From G965213525 sp965213525 (GTDB lineage: Bacteria; Actinomycetota; Acidimicrobiia; Acidimicrobiales; Poriferisodalaceae), in contig OZ243889.1 in assembly GCA_965213525.1 (NCBI GenBank), positions 3,038,001 through 3,102,000 of the forward strand: a stretch of 64,000 nucleotides of DNA, in the 5' to 3' direction. Numbering within the stretch: the stretch's first letter is position 1; every line of letters starts with the position of its first letter. Shown piece by piece: positions 54,352-64,000 of the stretch. The translations under genes and the position numbers were made by a program. Under the pieces are notes generated by a model. It was not told where the DNA came from. It did not search any database and worked only from the letters and a program-made list of their open reading frames with translations.

Positions 54352-55670
54352 GCGCCCGGGGCGGCCTCGGGCTCACGGGCGACGAGGCCCAACAGCACCG
54401 CAGCGACCCCGGCGGAGGCCGCGATCATGAGGAAGGGCACGGTGTAGCTGTCGAGGGAGTCCTTGACCAGACCCACCGCCGTCGGGCCGACGACCAGGCC
54501 CAGGGTGGTGACGGCGTTGGCCCTGGCGTAGATGCGCGGGTAGTCCAGCACCCCGAAGGTGGCCGACAGCAGCAGCGGCTGGAGCATCAACAGGTTGCCG
54601 ACGCTGAGGCCGAACACGACGGCGGCCACCAGCAGACCGACCCGGCTGTCGAGCACGCTCAACAGCGCCAGGCCGACGCCCTGCACGACGCACATGGCGA
54701 CGGTGAAGCGGCGCAGGTCGATGCGGTGCGCGATCGCGCCGCCGGCGAGGCGGGCGGTGATGCTCGAGGCGGCGATGACCGACATGACCAACGCCGCGGT
54801 CGAGGAGTCGATGCGTCCGTCGACGAGGTTGAAGGTGTGGACCATCCCTCCGACCTGTGAGCCCATGATCAGCACGTAGGCGACGGCGAGTACCACGAAG
54901 TACCGGGTGGCCACGGCGTCGGCGAGCGACCAGCCCCCGGCGGGCACCTCGACCCCGTCGTCGTCGAGCTCGGGTGCGACGCCGTCGGGGTGCTGGCCGA
55001 CCGAGGCGGGGTCGGGCCGGATGAGCGTCAGCGTGACCACCACGACGCCGACCAGCCAGGCGGCGGCCAACCACGGGGCGGCCCCGTCGAGCCCGCCGCG
55101 ATCGATGAGCGCCTCGGACACCGGGGTGAACACGATGCCGCCCACCGACAGCCCCGTCGAGGCGACCGACATCGCCACCGCCCGACGCCGGTGGAACCAT
55201 CGGGTGACGATCGAGTAGCAGGGCACCAGACCCGTGAAGGCGAAGCCGATCGCCAGCAAGGCGTACACGGCGTAGACCTGCCAGAGGGCGTCGACCCGAC
55301 CGAGCAGCGCCAGGGCCCCTGACCCGGCGACCGCCCCCACCAGCAGCAGGCCCCGGGGGTCGCGGCGAGAGATGTAGGCCCCGATGGGGATGCCGAGCGC
55401 ACCCGAGAGGGCGAACACGACGGCGGTCGCCGCGCTGAGCGGCCCTTCGCCGTAGCCGTGCTCGTCGTTGAGCACCGTGAGGTACAGCCCGAGGTTGTAG
55501 AAGCCGAGACCCGACGAGATCGCCAGCGAGACGAACACCCCGGCCACGACCCGCCATCCCGAGAACGGCTCGGACCTCGCTGTCTGGTCCAACCGGCCGC
55601 CCTGGCGCCGCCGGCGGGGGGCCCGCGGCCGGTGGGGCTCGGGGGCCCGGGGCCGCGGCGGGGCGGTCAC
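54318..55670 (-). CDS. MFS transporter
   Basis: A 450-residue, 12-helix major facilitator of the monocarboxylate/OFA type. It has GWRVVAGVFVSLAISSGLGF at helix 1, GIPIGAYISRRDPRGLLLVG in the loop 2-3 position, RAVAMSVASTGLSVGGIVF and a periplasmic loop with ELDDDGVEVPAGG. The basic, Pro-rich N-terminus (about 35 residues) is cytoplasmic. It starts at a GTG at 55670 that overlaps the enoyl-CoA hydratase stop (GTGA); a GTG at 55682 is an alternative. Cargo unknown. It shares an operon with the hydratase and the MBL hydrolase. Confidence 0.85.
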   Translation of the reverse strand: MTAPPRPRAPEPHRPRAPRRRRQGGRLDQTARSEPFSGWRVVAGVFVSLAISSGLGFYNLGLYLTVLNDEHGYGEGPLSAATAVVFALSGALGIPIGAYISRRDPRGLLLVGAVAGSGALALLGRVDALWQVYAVYALLAIGFAFTGLVPCYSIVTRWFHRRRAVAMSVASTGLSVGGIVFTPVSEALIDRGGLDGAAPWLAAAWLVGVVVVTLTLIRPDPASVGQHPDGVAPELDDDGVEVPAGGWSLADAVATRYFVVLAVAYVLIMGSQVGGMVHTFNLVDGRIDSSTAALVMSVIAASSITARLAGGAIAHRIDLRRFTVAMCVVQGVGLALLSVLDSRVGLLVAAVVFGLSVGNLLMLQPLLLSATFGVLDYPRIYARANAVTTLGLVVGPTAVGLVKDSLDSYTVPFLMIAASAGVAAVLLGLVAREPEAAPGAQLMVTPPAGG

Positions 55671-56469
55671 GAGGTCACCCACGGCGGTTCACGGCGCTGC
55701 CGGAAGGCGGCGATGCCCGCCGTGGCCTCCTCGCCGGCGAACAAAGCCGCAGATCGCTCGGCGGTCCAGGCGAAGGCCTCGTCGCGGGCCATCGACGGGA
55801 CCCTCGCGATCAGCTCCTTGGTCGCAGCCATCGCCCCGGGGGCGCCCCGGCGCAGCTCGTCGATCACGCCCTCGACGGTGGCGTCGAGCTGGCCGGCGGG
55901 GACCGCCCGGGTGAGCAGGCCCACCTCGACGGCGCGGGCGGCGGGCAGGCGACGGCCGGTGAGGAACAGCTCGGCGGCATCCGCGCGCGACAGCTTGGGC
56001 AGGCACACCACCGAGATGACCGCCGGAGCGACGCCGATGCGCACCTCGGTGAAGCCGACGATCGCGTCCTCGACGATGACGCTGAGATCACAGGCGGCGG
56101 CCAGACCGACCCCGCCGCCCGTGCAGTGACCGGCGATGCGGCCGACGACGGGCTTGGGTCCGTCGAGCACGAGGCGGAACACGTCGGTGAAGTCGCGACC
56201 GTTGCCGCCCGCGGTCCCAGGTCCCGGCCGCTCGGCGCTGAGGTCGGCGCCGGCGCAGAACGTGGTGCCGGTGTTGGTGAGCACCACGACCCGCACGGCA
56301 TCGTCGGACATGGCGGTGCCGAGGTGGTCACAGAGCCGACCGACGAGCTCGGCGGACAGGGCGTTGCGGTTCTCGGGGCGGTCCAGGGTGATGGTGGCGA
56401 CGTCGCCGGAGATCTCGAGCCGGACCGGCTCGCCGCCGCCGCCGCTGCCGTCGCCGGGGTTGCCGGCGC

Positions 56470-56473
<4 letters not shown>
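55667..56473 (-). CDS. Enoyl-CoA hydratase/isomerase family protein
   Basis: A 268-residue crotonase-fold protein with FCAGADLSAERPG, GHCTGGGVGLAAACDLSVI and TEVRIGVAPAVISVV. At the catalytic Glu position it has EVRIGVAP (a Glu is nearby). A Gly/Ser/Asp-rich N-terminal stretch (about 15 residues) is not conserved. The ATG at 56473 overlaps the MBL stop (ATGA), and its own stop overlaps the MFS start, so three genes form one translational chain. It probably acts on an acyl-CoA that the transported compound gives rise to. Confidence 0.87.
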
Positions 56474-57408
<935 letters not shown>

Positions 57409-57448
57409 CGCCACGCCTCCCCGGCCCCGGCACCGACCACGGGGACCC

Positions 57449-57454
57449 TAGCGT
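57449..57454 (+). promoter_or_regulatory. Overlapping -10 elements of divergent genes
   Basis: ACCCTAGCGT reads TAGCGT on the plus strand (57449-57454), seven bases before the GTG of the MscS gene (57462), and TAGGGT on the minus strand, facing the MBL gene. The CTAG core is shared. Confidence 0.5.
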
Positions 57455-57461
57455 CGCGGCC

Positions 57462-58646
57462 GTGTCGACGATCACGGTCCCCGAGGTGCCCGTCACGCCC
57501 GGCCTCGGGGTCGACGCACCCCCCGACACGATCGTCGTCGAGGTCGAGGCGCCGCCCGACACGATCCCCGTCGTCGACACCCCGACCTTCGAGGCCTGTG
57601 GGGCTGATCCCGGGTACGTGTGCGAACGGGTCGAGGAGTGGACGGGCAACGAGCTGCTCGCCGACACCGCTCAGCTCCTCGTCGGCCAGCTGCTGCCCGT
57701 GCTGCTCATCCTGGCCGGGGCAATGTTGGCCAACCGGCTGATCGGCCGGGTCATCCAGACGATGGTCGCCAGGCTCACCACCGACATCCGCGACCGGGCC
57801 GACGCAGCGCGGGCGTCGGTCGACACCGCCGAGCTGCCGGAGCTGAAGGCTCGGGCCATCCGCGAGCTCGAAGCCGAGAAGCTCGCCGAGATCCGGGCTG
57901 CGCAGCGGGCCGAGACGCTCGGCACGGTGCTGCGCTCGATCATGACGATCGTCATCGGGGCGGTGGCGGTGGTGATGGTCATCGGCGAGTTCGGGGTCAG
58001 CATCGGACCACTGCTCGCCGGCGCCGGCATCATCGGCGTCGCCCTCGGCTTCGGGGCGCAGTCGCTGGTCAAGGACTTCCTCACCGGCATGTTCATGCTC
58101 GCCGAGGACCAGTACGCCGTCGGCGACGTCGTCGACCTCGGTGAGGCCGTCGGAGCGGTCGAGGAGGTGCAGCTGCGCATCACCAAGGTGCGGGCCCTGG
58201 ACGGCACGCTGTGGTTCGTGCCCAACGGCGAGATCCACCGGGTCGCCAACAAGACCAAGCTGTGGTCGAGGGTCGTGCTCGACGTGGCGGTCGCCTATGA
58301 CACCGACCTCGACCGGGCCGGTGAGGTCATCCTCGACACGGCCAGGGAGGTGTGGCGCACCGACCCACGGATCCACGAGGAGCCCGAGCTGTGGGGCGTC
58401 GAGACCTTCGGGGCCGACTCGATCGCCATCCGGGTGGCGCTGCGCGTCGACGCCGGCCAGCAGTGGGCGATCGCCCGCGAGGTCCGCAAGCTCCTCAAGG
58501 CCGCCCTCGATGCGGCCGGCATCGTCATCCCCTTCCCCCAGCGGGTGGTGTGGATGCGCACCGAGGGCGACGGCCCCCGACCCGTCGACGGCGTCGACCC
58601 CGTCGCAGGTGCGATCTCAGCGAGCGCTGCGGCCGACTCGCCGTGA
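57462..58646 (+). CDS. MscS-family mechanosensitive ion channel
   Basis: A 394-residue membrane protein. It has two or three helices near 75-95, 150-170 and 173-195; the last is the pore-lining Gly/Ala-rich helix (GPLLAGAGIIGVALGFGAQS). This is followed by LVKDFLTGMFMLAEDQYAVGD, the conserved beta-domain entry, and LWFVPNGEIHRVANKT, the MscS vestibule signature. A long charged cytoplasmic helix precedes (AIRELEAEKLAEIRAAQRAE). It opens under membrane tension and releases solutes in hypo-osmotic shock. The GTG at 57462 is leaderless-like. Its stop overlaps the MFS gene by four bases. Confidence 0.92.
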   Translation: MSTITVPEVPVTPGLGVDAPPDTIVVEVEAPPDTIPVVDTPTFEACGADPGYVCERVEEWTGNELLADTAQLLVGQLLPVLLILAGAMLANRLIGRVIQTMVARLTTDIRDRADAARASVDTAELPELKARAIRELEAEKLAEIRAAQRAETLGTVLRSIMTIVIGAVAVVMVIGEFGVSIGPLLAGAGIIGVALGFGAQSLVKDFLTGMFMLAEDQYAVGDVVDLGEAVGAVEEVQLRITKVRALDGTLWFVPNGEIHRVANKTKLWSRVVLDVAVAYDTDLDRAGEVILDTAREVWRTDPRIHEEPELWGVETFGADSIAIRVALRVDAGQQWAIAREVRKLLKAALDAAGIVIPFPQRVVWMRTEGDGPRPVDGVDPVAGAISASAAADSP

Positions 58647-60025
58647 CACCGGCGGTCGGCCGTGACGGGCGGGTGGCCCGCTCGGTGCGCATGCGGGTGG
58701 GGGCGGTGGCCGTGGTGTTCGCGGTGAACGGGGCCCTCTACGGTTCGCTCGCCCCTCGACTGCCCGACGTCGCCGACCGCCTCGGCATCGGACCCGGCGG
58801 CCTCGGGCTGTTGCTCCTCACCTTCTCGATCGGCGGCGTCGCCGGCTCGGTCGCCGCCGGCCCGCTCCTGCATCGCCGGCCGGTGCCGGGTCTGCTGCGG
58901 GTCAGCGTCACCGCCGGGGCGGTCGCCCTCACCGCGGTCGTGGCCGCCGAACGGGTGGGGGTGGCCGCCGTCTCGTTCCTGGTGGCAGGGATGGCTGACG
59001 GACTGATGGACGTCACCGTCAACGGCGCCGGGGTGGCGGTGCAGCGCCAGGCCGGCCGTTCGGTGATGCAGCGCCTGCACGCGGCGTGGAGCATGGGGTT
59101 CCTGACCGCCGCCGGCGTGGCCTCGGCAGCCGCCGGCGTGGGGGTGGGGGCCGGCGTGCAGGTCCCGCTGGCGCTCGGTGCGGCCACGGTGCTGGCGTGG
59201 TCAGCAGCCGGCCGGCTCGACGTCGACGCCGCACCCGCACCCGCTGCCCCGCCGGCCTCGATCGCCCCCGGTCAGGCTCGCCGCTGGCCGTCGGCAGCGT
59301 CCGGTCCAGACGGGCTCGCCACGCCCGCCGTGGCACCGGTCCGGGCGTCGTCGCGTCGGTCGAGGCGAGTGCGGTGGCGCCATGTGACGGGGTCGGTGGT
59401 GCTGCTCGGCGCCATGGCCGCGCTGGGAGCCATCGCCGAGGGCACCTCGGCGGACTGGAGCGCGCTGTACCTCTCCGACGAGCTCGGAGCTGGCCCCGGG
59501 GTCGCTGGGTTGGGCGTGGTCGCCGCCATGGTCGGCATGGTGCTGGCCCGTCTCGCCGGGGACCGCATCGTCGACCGCCTCGGGCCGGCTCGTGCCCTGC
59601 AGGGCGCAGCGGCGGTGGCCGCGACCGGCTCGGTGCTCGGCTGGTCGGTCGGGGGCGTGGCGGGGGCGGTCGCCGGCTTCGCCTGCCTCGGTGCCGGATC
59701 GTCGCTCGTGTACCCGGTGCTGTTCACCGCAGCGGGCGACAGCTCGGGGCTGCGGCCCGCCACCGCCATGTCGATGGTCAGCACCATCGGCCGGGCCGGC
59801 TTCCTCACCGGACCCGTCGCCATCGGTCTGCTCGCCGACGCGACGTCGCTGCGCCTGGCCATCCACATCGGCCCGTTCGCCGCTGTGCTCGTCGCCGTCG
59901 CCTCCCTGGCCATGCCGGCGCCGCCCAGGGGGGTGCGCCCGGTGGACCGGTCCTCACCCGGTGGCCCGTCGCGGTCGTCGAGTCCGTCGCGCCCGGCGCC
60001 ACCGGCTTCGAGCGCCAGCACCTGA
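58643..60025 (+). CDS. MFS transporter
   Basis: A 460-residue major facilitator with 10-12 helices. It has NGALYGSLAPRLPDVADRLG near helix 1, GPLLHRRPVPGLL between helices 2 and 3, and VTGSVVLLGAMAALGAIAEG at the start of the second half with a SADWSALYLSDELGAGPGV loop, a pattern of the FucP/YbjJ-like group. The middle loop (residues 195-240) is Ala/Pro/Ser-rich and unusually long. GTG start overlapping the MscS stop. Substrate unknown. Confidence 0.82.
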   Translation: MTPAVGRDGRVARSVRMRVGAVAVVFAVNGALYGSLAPRLPDVADRLGIGPGGLGLLLLTFSIGGVAGSVAAGPLLHRRPVPGLLRVSVTAGAVALTAVVAAERVGVAAVSFLVAGMADGLMDVTVNGAGVAVQRQAGRSVMQRLHAAWSMGFLTAAGVASAAAGVGVGAGVQVPLALGAATVLAWSAAGRLDVDAAPAPAAPPASIAPGQARRWPSAASGPDGLATPAVAPVRASSRRSRRVRWRHVTGSVVLLGAMAALGAIAEGTSADWSALYLSDELGAGPGVAGLGVVAAMVGMVLARLAGDRIVDRLGPARALQGAAAVAATGSVLGWSVGGVAGAVAGFACLGAGSSLVYPVLFTAAGDSSGLRPATAMSMVSTIGRAGFLTGPVAIGLLADATSLRLAIHIGPFAAVLVAVASLAMPAPPRGVRPVDRSSPGGPSRSSSPSRPAPPASSAST

Positions 60026-60054
60026 CCAGCGCGACGCCGGCCCATTGGTCGCCG

Positions 60055-62772
60055 TCAGGCCGGTCGTTCGGCCAGCTCGACGTCGACGTCCAGCGCCTCG
60101 CCCGCCTCGGTGCGCAGGTCGAGCACCTTGCCCGCCTCCACCACGTCGCCTCGAGCGGCGGCCAACAGGGCCAGGCGCCCCTCGGTGTCGGTGACCGTCG
60201 CCCGTGACACCTCGGTGCGCAGCGACGTCTTGGCCTCGGTCTTGGCCCGGCGCAGCTCGCCCAGCACGGCGGCGGCCACCGCCAGCACCTCGGGATCCGC
60301 GCCGTCGGGGTGGGCCAGCTCGTCGGTGCTCGGCCAGCCTGCACGGTGCACCGAGCCCTCCTGCCACCACGACCAGGTCTCCTCGGTGACGAACGGCAGG
60401 TGGGGGGCGAGCAGGCGCTGGAACACCGACAGGGCGGTCGCCAGGGTCACGTGGGCCGATCGGGTGGCGGGCGCAGACGCGTCGCCGTAGGCCCGGCCCT
60501 TGACGAGCTCGACGTAGTCGTCGGTGAAGCGCCAGAACAGCGACTCGGTGCGCTCGAGCGCTCGGGCGTAGTCGAAAGCCTCGAACCCGGCGGTGGCCGC
60601 CTCGACCACGGCGTGCAGCTCGGCGAGCAGGGCGGCGTCGAGCGCTTCGGTCGCCGGCTCGCCGACGAGGGCCGCGGCACGATCCTCGCCGGCCATGGTC
60701 AACACGAAGCGTGAGGCGTTCAACAGCTTGGTGGCCAGGCGGCGGCCGACCTTCATCACCTTCTCGTCAAAGGCGGTGTCGACCCCCGGCCGGCCGCTGG
60801 CCGCCCAGTACCGCACGGCGTCAGAGCCGTACTGCTCCAACAGGCCCATCGGCGTGACGACGTTGCCCTTGGACTTTGACATCTTCTTGCGGTCGGGGTC
60901 GAGGATCCACCCGGAGATCGTGGCGTTGGCGAACGGGAGCGAGCCGAACTCGGCGTCGGCGCGCACCACGGTGGAGAACAACCACGTGCGGATGATCTCG
61001 TGGCTCTGGGGTCGCACCGTCATCGGGAAGACCTGGGCGAACAGCTCGGGATCGTCCTCCCACCGTCCGGCGATCTCGGGGGTGAGCGACGACGTGGCCC
61101 ACGTGTCCATCACGTCGGGGTCTGCGATGAACCCGCCGGGCTGGTTGCGCTGGTCCTCCGCGAAGCCGTCGGGGGCGTCGGTCGTCGGGTCGATCGGCAA
61201 CCGGTCCTCGTCGGGGACCAGGGGACGGTCGTGGTCGATGCGGCCGTCGGCGTCGATCGGGTACCACACCGGGAAGGGCACCCCGAAGAACCGCTGCCGG
61301 CTGATCAGCCAGTCGCCGTTGAGGCCCCCCACCCAGCTCTCGTACCGGTTGGCCATGTGTGCCGGCCACCAGGTCAGCTCGTGGCCCCGGGCCAGCAGGC
61401 GCTGGCGCAGTTCGGTGTCACGGCCGCCGTTGCGCAGGTACCACTGCCGGCTCGTCACGATCTCGAGGGGGCGGTCGCCCCGCTCGTAGAACTTCACCGG
61501 ATGGGTGATCTGGCGAGGCTCGCCCCGCAGCGCCCCGGCCTCGTCGAGCAGCTCGACGATGCGACGTCGAGCCTGGTTGACGTAGGTGCCGGCCAGCTCG
61601 TCATAGGCGCGCTGGGCCCCGGCGACGTCGCGACTGGCCCAGGCCGCCTCGCCCCAGGTGACCGACTGGTACCGGCCGTCACGCCCGAGCACCACCTTGA
61701 GGTCGAGGTCGAGCTCGCGCCACCACGTCACGTCGGTGGTGTCGCCGAACGTGCAGATCATGGCGATGCCGGTGCCCTTGTCGGGGTCGGCGAGCTCGTG
61801 GGCGCGCACCTCGACCTCGGCGCCGAACAGGGGGGTCGATACCCGTTGGCCGAACAGCGGGCGGTAGCGATCGTCGTCGGGATGGGCGACCAGGGCCACG
61901 CAGGCGGGCAGCAGCTCGGGCCGGGTCGTGTCGATCTCGATCTGGCGCGCGCGGCGCTGACCGGGGCCGCGCTCGTCGCCGGTGGAGGAGCCGCCGTCGC
62001 GGTGGTCGGCGTCGGCGTCGACGACGTCGGCGTCGATGAGGTCGGCGTCGACGACGTCGGCGTCGATGAGGTCGGCGTCGATGAGGTCGGCGTCGATGAG
62101 GTCGAAGGCGATGCGGTGGTAGGCGCCGGGACGCTCGCGGTCTTCGATCTCGGCCTGGGCGACGGCGGTGCGGAAGCCGACGTCCCAGATCGTGGGCGCC
62201 TCGGCCGAGTACGCCGTGCCCCGCGCCAGGTCGCGCAGGAACATCCGCTGAGACGCCCGTCGAGCCCGCTCGCCGACGGTGGTGTAGAGGTGCCGCCAGT
62301 CGACGCTCAGCCCGATGCGACGGAACACCTCCTCGAAGGCGCGCTCGTCCAGATCGGTGAGCTGCAGGCACAGGTCGACGAAGTTGGGCCGGCTCACCGC
62401 CCGGGGCGGGTCGAAGGGCTCCTCGGGGGCGACGAGGTCGGGGTCGTGGGGCAGGGACGGGTCACAGGTGACGCCGTAGTAGGTCTGCACCCGCCGTTCG
62501 GTGGGCAGGCCGTTGTCGTCCCAGCCCATCGGGTAGAAGACCTGACGGCCCCGCATCCGGTGGTAGCGGGCGACGACGTCGGTGTGGGTGTAGCTGAAGA
62601 TGTGCCCGACGTGCAGCGACCCGCTGACCGTCGGCGGCGGCGTGTCGATCGACCAGACCCCGGCACCGGCGGCGGCGTCGGGGTCATAGCAGTAGGTGCC
62701 GTCGGCTTCCCACCGTGGCGCCCAGCGTTCCTCGAGGCCATCGGGGGTCGGCTTGTCGGGGATGCGCGACAC
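60055..62772 (-). CDS. valS: Valyl-tRNA synthetase, archaeal/Rickettsia-like type
   Basis: A 905-residue class I synthetase that charges tRNA-Val. The signature HVGH (residues 54-57, SGSLHVGHIFSYTHTD) and KMSKS (630-634) are intact, and the WDDNGLPTERRVQTYYGV box indicates the shorter archaeal-like ValS group, present in some actinobacteria, and not the usual bacterial form. In the CP1 editing domain, a pentapeptide repeat of the DLIDA/DVVDA type (about 225-255) is inserted before the conserved IEIDTTRPELLPACVALVAH. GTG start. A TACGTT hexamer lies eight bases upstream. Confidence 0.95.
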   Translation of the reverse strand: MSRIPDKPTPDGLEERWAPRWEADGTYCYDPDAAAGAGVWSIDTPPPTVSGSLHVGHIFSYTHTDVVARYHRMRGRQVFYPMGWDDNGLPTERRVQTYYGVTCDPSLPHDPDLVAPEEPFDPPRAVSRPNFVDLCLQLTDLDERAFEEVFRRIGLSVDWRHLYTTVGERARRASQRMFLRDLARGTAYSAEAPTIWDVGFRTAVAQAEIEDRERPGAYHRIAFDLIDADLIDADLIDADVVDADLIDADVVDADADHRDGGSSTGDERGPGQRRARQIEIDTTRPELLPACVALVAHPDDDRYRPLFGQRVSTPLFGAEVEVRAHELADPDKGTGIAMICTFGDTTDVTWWRELDLDLKVVLGRDGRYQSVTWGEAAWASRDVAGAQRAYDELAGTYVNQARRRIVELLDEAGALRGEPRQITHPVKFYERGDRPLEIVTSRQWYLRNGGRDTELRQRLLARGHELTWWPAHMANRYESWVGGLNGDWLISRQRFFGVPFPVWYPIDADGRIDHDRPLVPDEDRLPIDPTTDAPDGFAEDQRNQPGGFIADPDVMDTWATSSLTPEIAGRWEDDPELFAQVFPMTVRPQSHEIIRTWLFSTVVRADAEFGSLPFANATISGWILDPDRKKMSKSKGNVVTPMGLLEQYGSDAVRYWAASGRPGVDTAFDEKVMKVGRRLATKLLNASRFVLTMAGEDRAAALVGEPATEALDAALLAELHAVVEAATAGFEAFDYARALERTESLFWRFTDDYVELVKGRAYGDASAPATRSAHVTLATALSVFQRLLAPHLPFVTEETWSWWQEGSVHRAGWPSTDELAHPDGADPEVLAVAAAVLGELRRAKTEAKTSLRTEVSRATVTDTEGRLALLAAARGDVVEAGKVLDLRTEAGEALDVDVELAERPA
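62011..62100. repeat. 15-bp in-frame repeat inside valS, six copies
   Basis: Six contiguous 15-bp units, four identical (GTCGGCGTCGATGAG) and two with ACGAC instead of ATGAG at the end. On the coding strand they encode DLIDA or DVVDA. The number of copies can change without a frameshift. Confidence 0.95.
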
Positions 62773-62780
62773 GGCCGCTC

Positions 62781-62786
62781 AACGTA
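62781..62786 (-). promoter_or_regulatory. TANNNT -10 element of valS
   Basis: TACGTT on the minus strand ends eight bases before the GTG at 62772; no Shine-Dalgarno. Confidence 0.4.
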
Positions 62787-62916
62787 CCGGCTGGTGACGC
62801 GCGGCCCGCCGGTGCTCCTGACGGCCCGGCCCGATGGTCGACCGGCCCGCTGAGGGTGAAGACGGTCCAGGTCCCGTGGACGGGGGAGCCGGGTCCTGTG
62901 GCCGGTGGTCGGTGGG

Positions 62917-64000
62917 TCAGTCCCGGCAGCGGTCGACGATCGGCAGCTCGGTCGTCACCAGGTAGGCGGTCGCCGCCTCGCGCACACATCGCGAGGTGAA
63001 CAGGGCGGTGTGCACCGTGCCCTCGTAGGTGAGCAGCTGGGCGCTGGTGAGATCGTCGGCCAGCTCGACCGCCCAGGCGTAGGGCGTGGCCGGGTCACCG
63101 GTCGTGCCGACCACGAGCAGCGGCGGGGCGCCGGCGCCGGTGACCGGCGCGATGGGCTCGACCGCATCGGGCCAGGCGTGGCACCCGACCCCCACCTCGG
63201 GGGCGACGAAGGCGAACGCGTCGAGCACCCCGGCGGCCCGGTCGGCCACGGCACCCACCTCGGCTGCGGAGGGCCGGTCCGCATCGTCGGCACAGGTGAT
63301 GGCCACGAACGCCTCGAGGGCATCGGTGTAGGTGCCGTCGGGTCGACGCTGCAGGTAGGCGTCGGCGAGCTGCTGGAGGACCGCCCCGTCGCCGTCCTCG
63401 GCGGCCAGCTCGAGGCCAGCGGCCAGTGACGGCCAGGATTGGGGGTCGTACAGCGCGGCGAGGACGGCGACGTAGAGCTCGTCTCGGCTGAGGCGCCGGG
63501 GCGCGCCGTCGGCCCCCTCACCTGCGGGCAGCGCTCCGGCGCGCAGGCGAGCGTCGACCTCGTCGAGCACCTCGGCGGCCTCGCCCGTGGCGAAGGCACA
63601 TCGCTGCGTCGCCCCGCACCCGGCGTCGAAGGCGTCGAAGGCCACCTCGAAGGCGGCGTACTGGGTGAGCACGTCATCGGGCTCGGCCCGCATCCGGTCG
63701 GCGCCGTCGAGGACCATGGCTCGCACCCGGTCGCCGAACAGCTCGGCGTAGACGGCCCCGATCTTGGTGCCGTAGCTGAACCCGAGGTAGGTGAGGTCGT
63801 CCTCGCCGAGCGCTTGGCGCAACAGGTCGAGATCGCGAGCGGTGCTGACCGTGCCGACCCGCACGAGCAGCTCGGGGTCCACGGCCTCGACGCAGTCGGC
63901 GGCGTCGGCTGCGGCGAGGGCCAGGGCGCGGGGGACCCGCACGCCGGGGTCATCTGATGCGAGCAACGGGTCGTGGACGTCGTCGTCGAGCACCCATCCG
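62917..64000 (-). CDS. Alpha/beta hydrolase with TAP-like C-terminal domain, partial
   Basis: At least 360 residues on the minus strand, cut by the right edge of the window (no start codon inside). The nucleophile elbow LGFSYGTKIGAVYAE carries the Ser in GxSYG; the Asp is in GTTGDPATPYAWA and the His in EGTVHTALF near the C-terminus, so the triad is complete. The C-terminal TAP-like region follows the usual layout with paired cysteines. It is probably a secreted peptidase of the tripeptidyl aminopeptidase group, but the signal peptide would be beyond the edge. Confidence 0.85.
   Translation of the reverse strand, partial: GWVLDDDVHDPLLASDDPGVRVPRALALAAADAADCVEAVDPELLVRVGTVSTARDLDLLRQALGEDDLTYLGFSYGTKIGAVYAELFGDRVRAMVLDGADRMRAEPDDVLTQYAAFEVAFDAFDAGCGATQRCAFATGEAAEVLDEVDARLRAGALPAGEGADGAPRRLSRDELYVAVLAALYDPQSWPSLAAGLELAAEDGDGAVLQQLADAYLQRRPDGTYTDALEAFVAITCADDADRPSAAEVGAVADRAAGVLDAFAFVAPEVGVGCHAWPDAVEPIAPVTGAGAPPLLVVGTTGDPATPYAWAVELADDLTSAQLLTYEGTVHTALFTSRCVREAATAYLVTTELPIVDRCRD

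Overview
The window is very GC-rich DNA, dense with genes, GTG starts and 4-bp start/stop overlaps. F420/luciferase-type (LLM) oxidoreductases, a DUF222-HNH endonuclease, a DUF3516 Ski2-like helicase, a DUF3048 lipoprotein, an Rpf-fold protein and a TAP-type hydrolase point to a free-living actinobacterium. The class Acidimicrobiia is a reasonable guess, but that is inference. No rRNA, tRNA, CRISPR array, insertion sequence or integrase was seen.

Layout. 1-3.5 kb: a broken PPOX-fold gene at the left edge (split by a 35-bp tandem duplication), an SDR and a large-subunit catalase (katE). 3.6-13.2 kb: a minus-strand operon read SDR > ABC importer (ATPase, permease, lipoprotein) > zinc-type MDR > aldo/keto reductase > LarA-like nickel-pincer epimerase > DUF1537 four-carbon acid-sugar kinase > PdxA2-type dehydrogenase. 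The last four genes are joined by GTGA overlaps. It looks like an uptake and catabolic unit for a C4 sugar acid, with FadR/GntR-like operators in the divergent control region. 13.3-21 kb: a plus-strand nitrogen operon of formamidase/acetamidase, a membrane-anchored Rpf-like protein, fused urease gamma-beta (ureAB), ureC, ureF, ureG, ureD and an MFS transporter.

21-25.2 kb: a variable zone with a DUF222-HNH gene, remnants of a GNAT gene, a P-loop kinase and a SAM methyltransferase, and a lower-GC pair (a lipoprotein and a frameshifted metalloprotease whose zinc motif is damaged). 25-37.4 kb: LLM oxidoreductase, beta-lactamase-fold hydrolase, Tat-exported PhoX-like phosphatase, 2OG-Fe(II) oxygenase, septum-formation-type lipoprotein, two SDR/NmrA proteins, helicase, enoyl-CoA hydratase and a lone infA. 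37.5 kb: selD, read through an in-frame TGA as selenocysteine, with a bacterial SECIS-like hairpin just downstream.

38.8-49.1 kb: a carbohydrate ABC importer (lipoprotein and two permeases, no ATPase) followed by Gfo/Idh/MocA, aldo/keto reductase, LLM oxidoreductase, amidase and zinc dehydrogenase genes. 49.2-64 kb: a hypothetical gene, trypsin-like PDZ protease divergent from an HxlR regulator, rsgA, two enoyl-CoA hydratases, a DUF3048 lipoprotein, two MFS transporters, an MBL hydrolase, MscS, an archaeal-type valS carrying an in-frame pentapeptide repeat, and a TAP-like hydrolase cut by the right edge.

Regulation. At least eight genes have a TANNNT element 6-9 nt upstream of the start codon, which fits leaderless transcription; others have a clear Shine-Dalgarno. 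Coordinates and functions come from reading the sequence only; no database search was possible.
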